Shown here one piece after another: positions 13,301-25,500 of a stretch of DNA of 64,000 nucleotides (position 1 is its first letter; the number at the start of each line of letters is the position of its first letter). Source of the DNA: Daphnia pulex. Taxonomy: Eukaryota; Arthropoda; Branchiopoda; Diplostraca; Daphniidae. The notes beneath the pieces were generated by a model. That model saw only the letters and a program-made list of their open reading frames with translations. It did no database searches and was not told where the DNA came from. Both the position numbers and the translations under genes were made by a program. The stretch lies in the NCBI RefSeq assembly GCF_021134715.1, contig NC_060019.1:7874001-7938000 (forward strand). The letters run 5' to 3'.

Positions 13301-16300
13301 TAATCAGAGTCACGTTCCATCTCTTCGATTGCGTCTGCGATGCGTTTGGACATTTTTGTGTCTTTTATTTTTTAACCAGCAGCAATTTAGCGCCCAGTCA
13401 TCACCCCCGGGTTCACGTGTCAAATAACCCAGCCCGGCTTGTGTCAACCAACTATAGCGCCCTGCCATCCGCGCACAGACAGACGCACTCCACAGCAGAA
13501 AGAATCAAAGAGTTTCTGATACGGAGAGGGTGGACATAATATACGGTACGTAGTACGCCGACAAGAAAATATTTCAACTATGTCTCCACTTGTGTCTGTT
13601 CAAAAACCAAACAGCTAGAGAAAGTTGAAAATAAATAAATAAATAAAATAAAAGCACTATAGTTATTTTTCCATCCAGCATATTTTCTGCTGGGGGGCTA
13701 AAAGAACCAATCTAACAGTACACACGGAAGAAACAAAAAATTTGTGTCTTGTAGAAGAAAAAAATACGTTTTTTTTTGTATGTGTGTGAAGAACACAGCA
13801 GCAACATCAACAGAGAGAGCACATATATATACACACAAAAGGTTGGGATATAAGAGCTAGGCATTCCGGCGCTGACTAATATTTGAGTTTTGGTCCTCCT
13901 CTTCTTCTTCTTCTTCTTATTTCTTTCTTTTATGCCCATCATTTTTTAAAAACAAATAAAAGACCCCGCATAGCTCGCCTATTTTCTGGACATGTCTGAT
14001 GGTAAAAATGTCCCACCGTTTAGACATTTTTTCCGACCAACGAATATTAATCGAATTTCCGACACGCAATCCGATGCAAGACAATTCGTGTGTGGGCAGT
14101 GGATATAATATAGAAGAGTCAATATACCGGCCAGCAGTTGGTCTGGTCTGTCGATATCAATATAAATGTGGATTAGTAATAACAGGGGCAGATATATATG
14201 AGCCAGAAGGTTTTGCAGACATAGAAATGAGGTCTGGGACGGAAACTGGTGACGCAAACTGTTCGACAAATAAGAAAATAAAAAAAAACGGATAAATATT
14301 AAATCAATACGACGATGAAACTAAATATCCAACTGCCGGCTCTCATCTATATATGTACGGTACAGACGGACACACAACTTTGATGTGTATATGTACGAAT
14401 ATAGACACACACACGTACACATCACACCAGGTAAAGTAGGTGAGAGAGTAGACTGTCGAGCTGTTCAAACAGAGATGAGCCGGCCAAGCCCGCGCTTGGA
14501 AATACAAGTGCTGTGTGCTGTCCTGTGCGTGGGTTAGAAAATAAAAATTTCGGTTCTTTTTTTTTCTCCGTCGCCATTTTATATTTGGCCAGCTGGAGAA
14601 CCCCGTTTCATTTTTTTCCCCATACGAATAACCGTACACGTATCGAATCAACAAGATCTAATTAAAAATATTTCACGTCTAGATTTATATCGGCCGATTA
14701 AAAATGAATAAAGAATTATCCCGGGGTTATACATCAGAGCCATTAGCTGTTGGCTGTTTGGGTTTTTATTTTATTTTTATTGACTCTGTGCAACATCTTA
14801 CACTACACCTCCAGCCTAATAGATCTAATAGCTGTCGGCTATATCTCTGTAGTATATCTCTAGACGAGAACTGACAGTTGACATAAAAGTGCGTGGGAAA
14901 TCAACAAATAAATCAATAGAGAAGTCCATCGACGACGTCGGTCGCCTGTGTTAACGTGCGCACCTCGTCTGTGACCCTGTTAACTGCCGGGTGAGAATAT
15001 CCAGCCAAAAAGGGGCCTCTACTGCACACACACACACTGAGAGAGGGGAGGGATCACAGAAAGGTGTGTGTGTATATCTCTACTTTGTTGTGTGTGTGTG
15101 TGTGTTAGGGGCGGTTTCACCAGACGGACAGAAGAGGAATTCCAACAGCGTCTACATTACCGCGCGTTGTTGGTCCGCGCACAAGAGAGAAAAGGTACTA
15201 CAAAGAAAAAAGAAAAAATCTAATATGTGTATACAAAAAGTCAACGCTCTCTCTCTCTTATTCTCTGCTGCGCTGGCCCGGCTCTCTTAGATATATTCCT
15301 TTCCACTCGAACGCTGTTGGCCGTGTATAGATCCGTGACAGTCAACAGCCCCAAACGCTCAAGAAAAAATCTATAAGTGTATCGCGTAAGGTATGAATAT
15401 CCCACAGCCAATACACTATAGCACCTCCCTCCCATGAAAGGAGAGAGAAAATGTCTAAACGGCCTATATAGCCTTCATCATCTCTATTTAGACATTTAAA
15501 TTCAATTTTGACGTTGAAATCTACTACGGTTCTGTCCGGCAACCAGGAATCGTTTCCAGCCGTTGGTTGTACGCAAGTTGGGGGGGACCGTATCAAACTT
15601 TTCGATGAGTTGTGAACGCTTGATTTTCATCTGGTCCTTGGTATTATAGAGGAGCCAACTTTTTTTCCCACCCACGTTAGATTCGATTGGGCGTTAAGAG
15701 TGCTGGGCGCGCGCTGCTGCTGTCCTATGTATATACAATTGTAGCGTATCCAACGAGCGTGACTAACGTGCTCCTAGGCTCGGCTGCTGGTTGTGTTGGA
15801 CCCAATTAAATCCGCACGCCCCGCCGGAGATCAAATTCGAATTTGGCGCGCCACTTAAATCAAACGAGACAAGAAAAAAAAATAAAATAAAATAAACGAA
15901 GGCCTATCCGTCAAGAGTCTCTCAGGCACACAGGCCTATATATCTTCTATCTAAAGATGTTGGACGAGTTGGTTTAGATATGTTATCATCACGGCGGGCC
16001 ATTGTCCGGCTCCTATATGTGTCCTCCAGCGTCAAAAGCCGGAAACGATTAAGGGTCCGCACGCGCTGCTGCTGCTAGCTGCTGCTGCTGCTCTACTCTC
16101 CGGCGACCAATCGAACCTATAAATAGAGAATCACATCTCGCCCATATAGACATCTAAATAATACAATATAAAAGAATAATAACATTAACCGGCCGGCACT
16201 CCATTAACAAGTCTATTGTGTCTTGTCCGCCATGCCCACTGACTGTGTGTACACTACAACACATCCATCGGTATAGCCGAGGGTATAGCGCGACGTTGCT

Positions 16301-17417
16301 GGGAGGGGCTTTTGATCAATGTTCAATAGCCCGTGTGTGTGTGTGTGTACTATACTTGCTCTCCTTTTCATTTCTATTTGAAAGCCATCACCAGTGAAAA
16401 AATAAAGAGAGAAAAAAAGATTATAGGGTCCTATAGGTCTTTTAATCTACGCGCCACACACACAAAATAATGATAACATGTGTATAGAGATATAAAAACG
16501 ACTAGGCTATATACAAGGTCCTCTTCATTCCGTGTCAACGCGTTCCTATATGTACCGTACTACATCTATTCTGCCATTGAATTTGGGGTTGGTGTTGTAG
16601 GCCATCGACTCTTGTGTGTGTGTGGGACCGACTCTTCGACGTTTCCGCTCGAGCGCCAATGTCTTGTTCACCCCTCCTCTATAGACATCGTCCCATCCGC
16701 GCGCTGGATTTTGACGCGCTGCGGGAGATCTGCCCATAGCAGCCAGAACACAAATAGTTTTTTTGATCAATGGGCGAAAAAGATAAACCCGCAAAAATCT
16801 ACATTTCGGAAACAAAAGAAATCGAAATGGAATGTACGACGACACATTTGTATCGATCAATCAGCCTATAGTATTTTCTCTTAATCCGCTTTTGAGAATG
16901 TGTGTGTGTGTGTAAATCGTGTTAAGTCGCGGATTGTCCGAATTTTTTCTGCCAAATCTATAGTCAAACATTCTCGGATGTGCGAGAGATGGTATGCAAA
17001 GATAGGGCGCCAAATTCGAAATTTAAAAACAATATTTGAAATGAATGGGAATCATTTTTTTCATTTGAATTTTATTTCACTCGACTGGAGAAATGTGTAG
17101 ACACTCAAATTATCTTTACAATGACACATGACAAAATACACACGATTTAGATTTGTATATATGCGCGAATTTTTATATTTTTTTGTTTTTATGTTGCAAT
17201 CGAAAAACATCGAATTTTAGAAATTGTTGAATTGTTTTTTGTTAATTTTTCTTTTTTTTTTCTGGAATGAAAATTGTGATTCGAAATTCGAATGACGAGG
17301 AACTGACGAAATATATTAAATGACACAACACCAATTTACAGTCAATAAAACACAACAATCAATCATCGATCCGTGTGAAATACCGTTGAATCAAATCTAA
17401 AATTCAATTGTTTCTTC

Positions 17418-19571
17418 TTAATGTTTGGCCGTCAAACTGGCGGCGGAATTTTTGGGTCCGGCTGCCGACGAGGTCGAATCGCGTTGCTGTTGGAGTTGTT
17501 GCAATTGTTGTTGTTGCTGCTGCTGCTGCAGGCAGTTGATCCGCATCACCTCGGCCACTTGCTCGTAATATTTGGTCAACTGCTCCATGCCGGAAGGCAC
17601 GGAATGATTGAGCGGAGTGCTGCCGGACGAGAGCTGCTGCTGGTGCAGGTAGGCCGCCGCCTGCTGCTGGTGGTGGCTGAAATGGTGGCCGTTGTTGTTG
17701 ATGAGCCGGTGAGGCCCAATCAGCGGAAGCCGCAGCGATCCGGCGCTGGATATCGGCTGCTGCTGGAGTATTCCGCTTCCTCCGTTGCTGGTCGGTTGGT
17801 GGAAGCGCCACAATCCGGCGGCAGCGGCGGCCGCAGCAGCAGCAGCCGCAGCAGCCGCCGCCGCGATGGGCGACGACGGAACGGCCGGACTAGAGGCCAA
17901 CGATTTGGCCGGATCGACGTCGCCGGAAAGATTGTGGGTCTGCGGCGGACTGGTCGAGCCCAACCGGCGGAGGTGATCGTCCTCCTCCGAGTCTTCGCTC
18001 ACCACATCCACATCTTCATCCAGCTCGATCTTGATCCGCTTATTATCGTTCCGCCTTCCGGCATCCTCTTCTTCGTGACTCTGACTGCTTCCGGCGCCGG
18101 AACTGCGTTCCTCCTCTTCATCCGTTTGCCTCTGGCGCTCACCGGCCATGACGTGCTGTTCCTCGTGACGGGTCGGTTGCGGATGATCATTCCGGCCCAG
18201 CAGACTGGCCACGTCGAACAAACGCTTCCGGGCCGGAGCCGATGACCCTACAATTCCGGGCGGATGAGACTGCTGCTGCTGCCGGTGCTGGTGGTGATTG
18301 TTGCCGACCTGCTGCTGGCCGTCGTCGGACGAAGCCGATGGTGACAGCGACGTCATGTGCGGAATGGGTGCGGCGGATGCAGCGGCCGCAGCGGCCATCA
18401 TCAGGACCGAGTGGTGGTGCTCCATCATGAGATTGCGGTGGTGATGCTGCGGATGCATTCCGCCGCCCAGGGCCTCCACCCCGTGGTGGTGGCCATGGTG
18501 GTGGTGGTGATGGAGGCCCCATCCGGCGGCCAGCGAGGCGGCCACGTGATGGGCCGTGACGGGCGACGGCGGCGGCGTCGGTGAGTCCTCCTCGTCGACG
18601 GCCAGTCCCATGTGCTTGCGGACCTTGCGCTGGGCTTTGCGCCGCCGGAAATCGCCCTTGGTGAAGTCCTCGATGTTGGCCGGATGGATGGCCCAGTAGT
18701 GGCCCTTGCCGTTGGCGCTCCGGCCGGCCTTGATGAAACAGTCGTTGAGCGACAAATTGTGGCGGATGCTGTTGCGCCAGCCAGGGCCCCTGGACCGGAA
18801 GTAAGCGTAATTGTCCAGGATGTACTGGTAGATGTCGCTGAGGACCAGCTTCTTGTCCGGCGAGCCCAGGATGGCCATGGCGATCAGGCCGATGTAACTG
18901 TGCTGAGGTTTAGGCTCTTCCGCCAGGCCCACCATTCCGCCCGGATGACCTCCGCGCATCAGGGCAGCGGCGGCCGATTGCTGGTGATGGTGGAACAGCC
19001 GGGGATCGCAGTGCTGTTGTTGTTGTTGCTGCTGTTGTTGCTGTTGTTGTTGCTGGAACTTGGCCGCCGCGTAGGTGAAGAAAAATGAACTCAAATCGGT
19101 GGATTGGTGTTGTTGCTGTTGTTGTTGACCTGGAGCTGATGGATTGTTGGCGGGTGCGGAATTGTTGGCGGAATTTCTGCTGCCCAGCTGGGCGGAGAGT
19201 GCGGCGGCGGCGGCTACCTGTCCGGCGTAAGGGTTCATGAAAGCGGCTGCCGGATGGCCGACTCCGGCGAAGCGCAATCGCTCGGCCATGGCGTAATTGT
19301 AGAGCTGGATGCGGTACTGATCCAGCGCCGCCGGATTCGGCTGCTGCTGCTGCTGGAGATTGACGTGCGGATGATTAGTGACGGCGGCGGCCAGGGCCGA
19401 CGAGGAAACGACGACGGAAGAAGCCGAAACGGAGGCCGGCGAAGTCGACGACATGTTGGCGTTGTTGTTGTTGTTGTTACTGCTGGATTCGCTTTTGAAC
19501 GAGAAATTGAGCGGCGGAATAAGGGGGCCCAGCTGAGGCATTCGGTTCGTTGGCGACTCGGCACTACTCAT
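17418..19571 (-). CDS. foxQ2: FoxQ2-class forkhead transcription factor (fd102C-like)
   Basis: Intronless 717-residue coding region. The forkhead DNA-binding domain spans about residues 221-318, opening KPQHSYIGLIAMAIL, with the recognition-helix core WRNSIRHNLSLNDCFIKAG and the wing segment GKGHYWAIHPAN followed by a basic RRRKAQRKVRKH tail. KPxHSYI, NGKGH(Y/F)WAIHPAN and the basic tail match the FoxQ2 class, which includes Drosophila fd102C, better than other Fox classes I know. A peptide FDVASLL at residues 452-458 fits the eh1-type Groucho-binding pattern FxVxxLL. The rest is low complexity: poly-Gln near 172-187, poly-Ala near 569-585, His-rich runs and an acidic DEDVDVVSEDSEEDD stretch. 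I chose the ATG at 19569-19571. The frame stays open a little further upstream but without an ATG, and a good acceptor (TTTTTAG) near 19645 suggests a 5' UTR intron. Known role of the class: anterior head and neural patterning; nuclear. Confidence 0.9.
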   Translation of the reverse strand: MSSAESPTNRMPQLGPLIPPLNFSFKSESSSNNNNNNANMSSTSPASVSASSVVVSSSALAAAVTNHPHVNLQQQQQPNPAALDQYRIQLYNYAMAERLRFAGVGHPAAAFMNPYAGQVAAAAALSAQLGSRNSANNSAPANNPSAPGQQQQQQHQSTDLSSFFFTYAAAKFQQQQQQQQQQQQQQHCDPRLFHHHQQSAAAALMRGGHPGGMVGLAEEPKPQHSYIGLIAMAILGSPDKKLVLSDIYQYILDNYAYFRSRGPGWRNSIRHNLSLNDCFIKAGRSANGKGHYWAIHPANIEDFTKGDFRRRKAQRKVRKHMGLAVDEEDSPTPPPSPVTAHHVAASLAAGWGLHHHHHHGHHHGVEALGGGMHPQHHHRNLMMEHHHSVLMMAAAAAASAAPIPHMTSLSPSASSDDGQQQVGNNHHQHRQQQQSHPPGIVGSSAPARKRLFDVASLLGRNDHPQPTRHEEQHVMAGERQRQTDEEEERSSGAGSSQSHEEEDAGRRNDNKRIKIELDEDVDVVSEDSEEDDHLRRLGSTSPPQTHNLSGDVDPAKSLASSPAVPSSPIAAAAAAAAAAAAAAAAGLWRFHQPTSNGGSGILQQQPISSAGSLRLPLIGPHRLINNNGHHFSHHQQQAAAYLHQQQLSSGSTPLNHSVPSGMEQLTKYYEQVAEVMRINCLQQQQQQQQLQQLQQQRDSTSSAAGPKNSAASLTAKH

Positions 19572-22500
19572 GACACACTGTCCAATCGAATTTTCGCTTG
19601 CCTGACACACTCGATCGGCTTTTCCCAGTTTCACCCGATCTAAAAATTAAAATCACCTTTTTTTCTTCCGGAAACCAAAATTGAAATGTCTAAACGGAAT
19701 TGTGTTGCTGAACGGGGGCCTGAGTGCTGCTGCTGGACTGGGACTGGGACTGATTGAAAAATAAAATGGGAGAGCCAAAAAAGAAGAGCTCTTGGTTTGT
19801 CAACGTCCAACGGGGGAATTCAGCATCCAACAGTGGCAAACAGCATCTTTATTTGTTTGTGCTGTGTGTCTCTGTCTGTGTGTGTGTTGAGTAGCGGAGC
19901 TGTGCGGGGCAGAGCGCCCGAGCTCTTGGTGGGCTGGGCCTATCCATGTACACGCATGAATCTAACAAAATCAAAATACATATCAGCCAGGGCCCGGCTC
20001 AATCCGGTGCAGCGGATTGGTCGGATCGGCTGCCAGCTCCTCCCATCGTGGCCATCGTCGGCCCTCTCCCATTGGCAGCTCCCGCACACTCGACACACAT
20101 CCACATAACCATCCGCTTTGATTCTCTTTTTTTTATTTTATTTTTTTTATTTTTCCGGGGGGAGAGATTCTTATATTGCACACCGAACTCCGCCCATCGC
20201 CCATTATTGTTTGCTGTCGGTTTTATTTTTATTTTTCTTCCAGGACCGAATGTAAGCGGGAAATCAACGCTCCGGCGATGGATGAGAGAGAAAAAATATT
20301 ACAACAACAAAACATCACCAGACGCGCAACGCTGCAACGTCTATAGCTATAGATGAGACTCCTCCCACTTTATGCGGCACATCTGCTGCCTCTGATTTGT
20401 TGTTTTCTTACATCATCCCTTCGATTTCAGTAATATGAAATAACTCGACTAAAATTGCTCCGGTCGCTTTTATTTTTATTTTTTATTAAAGCAAAAGAAT
20501 TATCATTTTTATTTTAATTCAAATGTTGCTTTGAATTATTGGAATTTCATCGGAATGCCATTAGCGATAAAATCGACGTAATGATATAAATAGACACACA
20601 AATGCCTGAATTCTTTTTCTTGCCAGTTCCCACCGCATAAAATAAGAAAATGAAACGGAAATTTTCAAATAATTTGAGGACACACACGCAGAGTGTGTAT
20701 CTGTGATGAGCGTCGATACACACACATACAGCACTACATACTATGAAAATAGAAGATGTCGAATAAAAGAGATATTAGACGAGGCCCTGTAATCATATCG
20801 CGGTGAACCGCGCGCAATACAAAACGGCCGACGGTGTCATTTGTCCATCAAGGGCCGCCATCACAGCAGCACATCGTTACACAACAAATCACCCCCTTCA
20901 TCTTATCATTTTTTTTTCTTTTCCTTTGAAAAATAAAAATGGTGATGCCGCGCATTCTATACATGCATATCCACCCCCCCTCTCAAACATTATTTCATGT
21001 AGTTATATACCTCCTTGTGTGTGTGTGTGTGTGTGTATTTATTTACTACACATTTTTTTATTGTTATAGACGGGCGAGTGGGAGGGTTATGTCGCCAACT
21101 TTCTCCTCTTTTTTTCTTATCTCCACCACCCCCTTTTCGGTCAAATCCAATTACACGACACGCCGTATTATATTATAATGTACCATAGATAGGATGGCCG
21201 GCCGGTGGATCGGCTATTGTGTGTCGTCGCCGGTCGCGACGAACGTTGTGTTATTATGCAATAAGCTCCTTTCACAGGCATCAGCAAGGAGACTCTCTAT
21301 ATCTTTGACGTAAAAGCTCAGCAACATCTTTGTAGATTCCTTCTTCTTTTTTTTTGATTTCGATTAGCTTCTCTTTGATGGTTATTACATCGAGGTTTTT
21401 ATTCTTTTATGTATAGATCCGAGTTTTTCTACGGGATGTGCTGTGCTGCTGCTGCTGTGTATGTAAACCCATAGAGATGGAGAATAAGAGGGGGCGTTAT
21501 ATAATATCGCATTTATTTTAAAATACACTGGGCATACACAGTCTGAAAAGGGGCGGTTGCGCAGATTCTTTCTTGTGTATATTATTCAAAACGCCGCCGT
21601 TCATCAACATTCCCATTTTTAGAATAAGGAAAATCAAAATAGGAAAATATTTTTATTTCGGTATGTAGGCATCGACTCTCGTTGTATGTCGGTTCAATTT
21701 GATAAAGGGGAATGATTTAGGCAAAAAGAAAAAAAGGATAATCAGTGACGGTTGAACGAACCTGGGCAACGTTTTCCCCTCAATCGGGAACATTACGGCG
21801 GCAGCACAGGAAACTATGTATATACGTAGCCTACGGTAGATGTATTAGAGCTGCTGGAGGATCGCGGGCTAGGGCTGTGTATAATGTAATCGATTAGACG
21901 TTGATTCACGACCCGTTGACGCGAGAATAACTCGACATCCGGCTGCTGCCGCTGCTGCTGCGCAGTACATAAAAGCCAGAGAAAAATGAAAGAAACGGAA
22001 CTACTCCGCTGGCGCATAGTTGCCCTGATTTGCCGCTGTTTATACATTAGAGACATCGATTTCCTTTTCACAATCAACGCATAATCAAATACAAAACGAT
22101 CAAAATCTTATAACCGTCCAATTAAATTCATTAACCCGACACATTTAACCAGAAATATGTGTCAGGTATTTTATTTTCTCACCATCAAACAAATGATGTA
22201 CGCCTAAATAATAATATCTCGAGGTCCAATCAGTGCCAGAAAATAGTTTTTTTTTCAAATCTATTTATCGAACATAGCTATAGGAAAATGTGTCCGGCTT
22301 TCAGCTGTGCAACTGTGCAATAATGCCATTGTTTTGTATCTGTGTGTGTGTACACACACAATTGGTTTTTTTCATATTTCGACATGCATGTAGGCCTTAT
22401 TAAGAGATAGGACCCGCGTTCCGGAAGACATATGACACATCCATGTAAAAAGAGGAGAAAGCTGCTGCTGGATGGATGTGTGTGTGTGTAGCTGCTTGTC

Positions 22501-25500
22501 ACTTGTTGGTGTCAATATTTTTTCAAATATGTGCATTCGCTGAGCTGTCAAACCTTTTGACAGGGCTTTCTTCTTCTATTTCCTCCAGCCCATAAGAAAA
22601 AAAAAATTATTTTATTTTATTTTAAAAAAAATGACAAATCAAACGGAACACACAAAATATAAAAGGGGAGGGAGGAGTGGAAACTCAAAGAAAACACCTG
22701 GGCCCCTACCTACCTACCTATATACTGCTGATGTGTTTTGTGTTGATTAGGCTCTCCGTTTTTTCTTTGTTGTCATTATATTCCCCCTTTTTTTATCTTT
22801 CCTTTTCTCTACCAACAATCTTTCTCTCTCTCTCTCACTTTCTTTATTCTTCCATTTTCTTCTTCTTCTTCATCTCTCACGTCGCTTAAATGGCAACTTT
22901 GGTTTTTGTATTTATTCTTTTCAGTTAAAAAAGGGAAACAAAACAAAAAAGCTTTCGATGATGTTTGACACGAGGAAGGGCGTATCCGACCCGTGGTTGA
23001 TGCTGAAATACACAGGAAGGAATAAGAAAAAATAAAAATAAAAATACAAGCAGCATCTTTTTCCCTCTTTCCTTGAAGGATTACAAGAGGATCATCCCTT
23101 TTTTTTCTTCTTTGGCCCATGCAAACAATTGTATGTCCACCAACCCAAACATTTTGAGCCTGGCCCACTAATAAGGTGGAATATAACACGAACTGGCGAG
23201 AGTTATAATATCCTCTTTTGATTAAAACAGGATCTTATATTCGTTTTTATATACTATCTCCCAATTATCTTAAAAGGATTAAATTATTGAATATTGTGAT
23301 TGGAGCTGATAATATCCGGTTCGTAGTATTTAAATAACTATCGAATAACCACCATAGGCCATACTCTGATTTCTTTGATAGACAAATATTCACAAATAGT
23401 TTGATTGTATCGGATGGACGTTTATGAAGTGATGGGGCTGCCTGCTGATTCTGCTAAAAGGTAAAATTTTTAATGTGACGGGTGGGGGGCTACATACCTA
23501 CTGCTGGGGCTTATCGCACCTTCGGGGTTGGGTGCTTCTAATCCTCTTAGTGGGCGAGATTTTGACAAACGACTCAATTAAAAAATGAAATTCAAACACA
23601 ATGAAGAAAAAGGGGTATAGTAGCTATAGGTTGAATGAAGAAGACATTTTCTATTTATTAACAATTACTATGTTGTACAACATCTGGAAACATCCAGCAG
23701 GTCTATAAATATAATATTATTCTATAAAAGGCACATGTACTGGAACTTTTGAATGTAAATAAATTTGTGGAGAAAATAGAAGGAATCCCGCAGAGCAGAA
23801 AAGACTTGACAGGGGGTCCATTTCTCTCACACTTGCTCGGCTATAATCTTCTTCCTTTTATGACCGGTTAACTGGTTAAATGGTCGTTCCATCCCCATAT
23901 ATACATAAATGCCATAGAATCCCATTGTCAGCCGATCGTGTAAACAGTTGGGAACCTATCAAAACACACTCTATCCAATCTGGTCGAAAAATTTGTCGAA
24001 TTGAAAAGGGGACGACTCAATTGGGTCCCCGTGTGTGCCAGCAGGCACAACATTGTGGGTTTCCCTGGGGTATTATCTTCTCAACTTGACCTCCCGTCGA
24101 TCGCAGGTCAACGCGCCAAATTCAAAAGGTGATGATGGCTCCCTGATGATGAAGGGGGTCTTTAAAGAAGAGAAAACCCCATCAGCTCAACATCATCGAC
24201 CGTATATATATATTTAGCCCCCCAAAACTTGTCACACAGCACAAGGGAGAGCATATACATAGTGACAGGGGACGACCATATCCTCTCTCTGCTGTGTGCT
24301 GGGAAAAAGCAGTTGACTGTGTATATGTTTATTGTATAGCAGTTGCAATTCAATTCTCCGATCAAAAGGGGGACACTTTTTATATATATTTTTTTTATAT
24401 TATTCATCCCTAGCTGACAGTTGCTCTATACACTATAGAGCCTCTTTCATCGATTTGATTTCGTTCCTCTTCTCTTTTTTTTGGGATGGATGGGGTGGAA
24501 AAGTAACTGGAACTTGTCCTTCTGCTGTGCTGTTGTGGGGAGCTTTTTGCCGCTTGTATACACACACAGTCAAACATGCAACTTTTTTTTACATGATCTG
24601 CTTTCATGTTTTTAAATTTGTATAAAAATTCACGGAGGATATCCGATGATTCGATCGGGATTTGACGCCGAAATTGTCTGGAATTTTCTGAGAGTTTTCG
24701 CCTTTTCAGACTGCCGAGCTGATTCGATTTCCCCTGTCTAGACAATACTATAAACACAATATTTCCGCTGTATTCTAAACATATAACAGTTGATAGGAAA
24801 CAAATCGATCGATCTATCCGCCCTAATCATAATTTATATAGGTGCTGTAGTATTATTATGAAGGGCGTGGTTTTACCGTTTGATTGAACTTAATTGGTTC
24901 CGATGATTATTAGCCCAGATAGGAAACGCGAGTTTTGAAATTCGAGCGGGAAAGTGATGTTCCGTATAGAAAAGGGAGGCCCATCTCTTGTAGGTGTCGT
25001 GTGAATGGGGCCAATCGGCTCGATTTTCACACCTCTAGCCTCAATTGCAACGATTGACAAGGAGCCTCAGAAAGAAAAAGAAAAAAAAGGAAAAGATAGA
25101 GATAGAAAGCTCGTCCTGTTGATGGTCGACAAATCCCTCTAGCTCTCTTCTTCTGTGGTACTACGATCTGTCACCATTGATTTGTGAGCCTCCATACACA
25201 GACACACGGTGCGATAAGAGAAAGAAGAAAAACGGAATATATATTGAAGGGAGAGAGTTCAGCAAGTCTCTTAACACTTGATCTATTGTCATCGCCCTTG
25301 TCTGTTTTCATTATATTTTCCTCTTCAACGCGCCTTAGAGCGAAATAAAAAGGACGGCCACATACATTTGGAAAAGAAAAGCCCACCGCTGCTGCTGGGC
25401 CTATATAGCTCTTTTGTGCCTCTATACATGCTCGTGTATAGAGTGTGTGTGTGTATAGCCAAAGGAGAGTTGCTGTGCCATTGGCTATATAGGCCTACAC

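Larger units (their letters stand above)
6161..17417. other. Gene desert downstream of the forkhead gene
   Basis: About 11 kb without a gene model I can support. The longest frame (6367-7128, 253 codons) is Cys/Ser-rich, has no recognisable domain and overlaps equally long frames in other phases. Contents: (AAG)n at 9241-9265 facing (TTC)n at 9386-9418, an ATT triplet array at about 10302-10329, CTAT repeats near 12141, TG runs at 15068-15106 and 16334-16348, and an exon-like patch at 7780-7945 listed separately. Regulatory DNA for the forkhead gene is a reasonable inference, but no element can be named. Confidence 0.5.

Noticed and set aside
17421..18245. 274-codon plus-strand frame opposite foxQ2
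   Set aside because: Shadow of the GC-rich, repeat-rich forkhead coding sequence, as are the other long antisense frames at 18612-19643.
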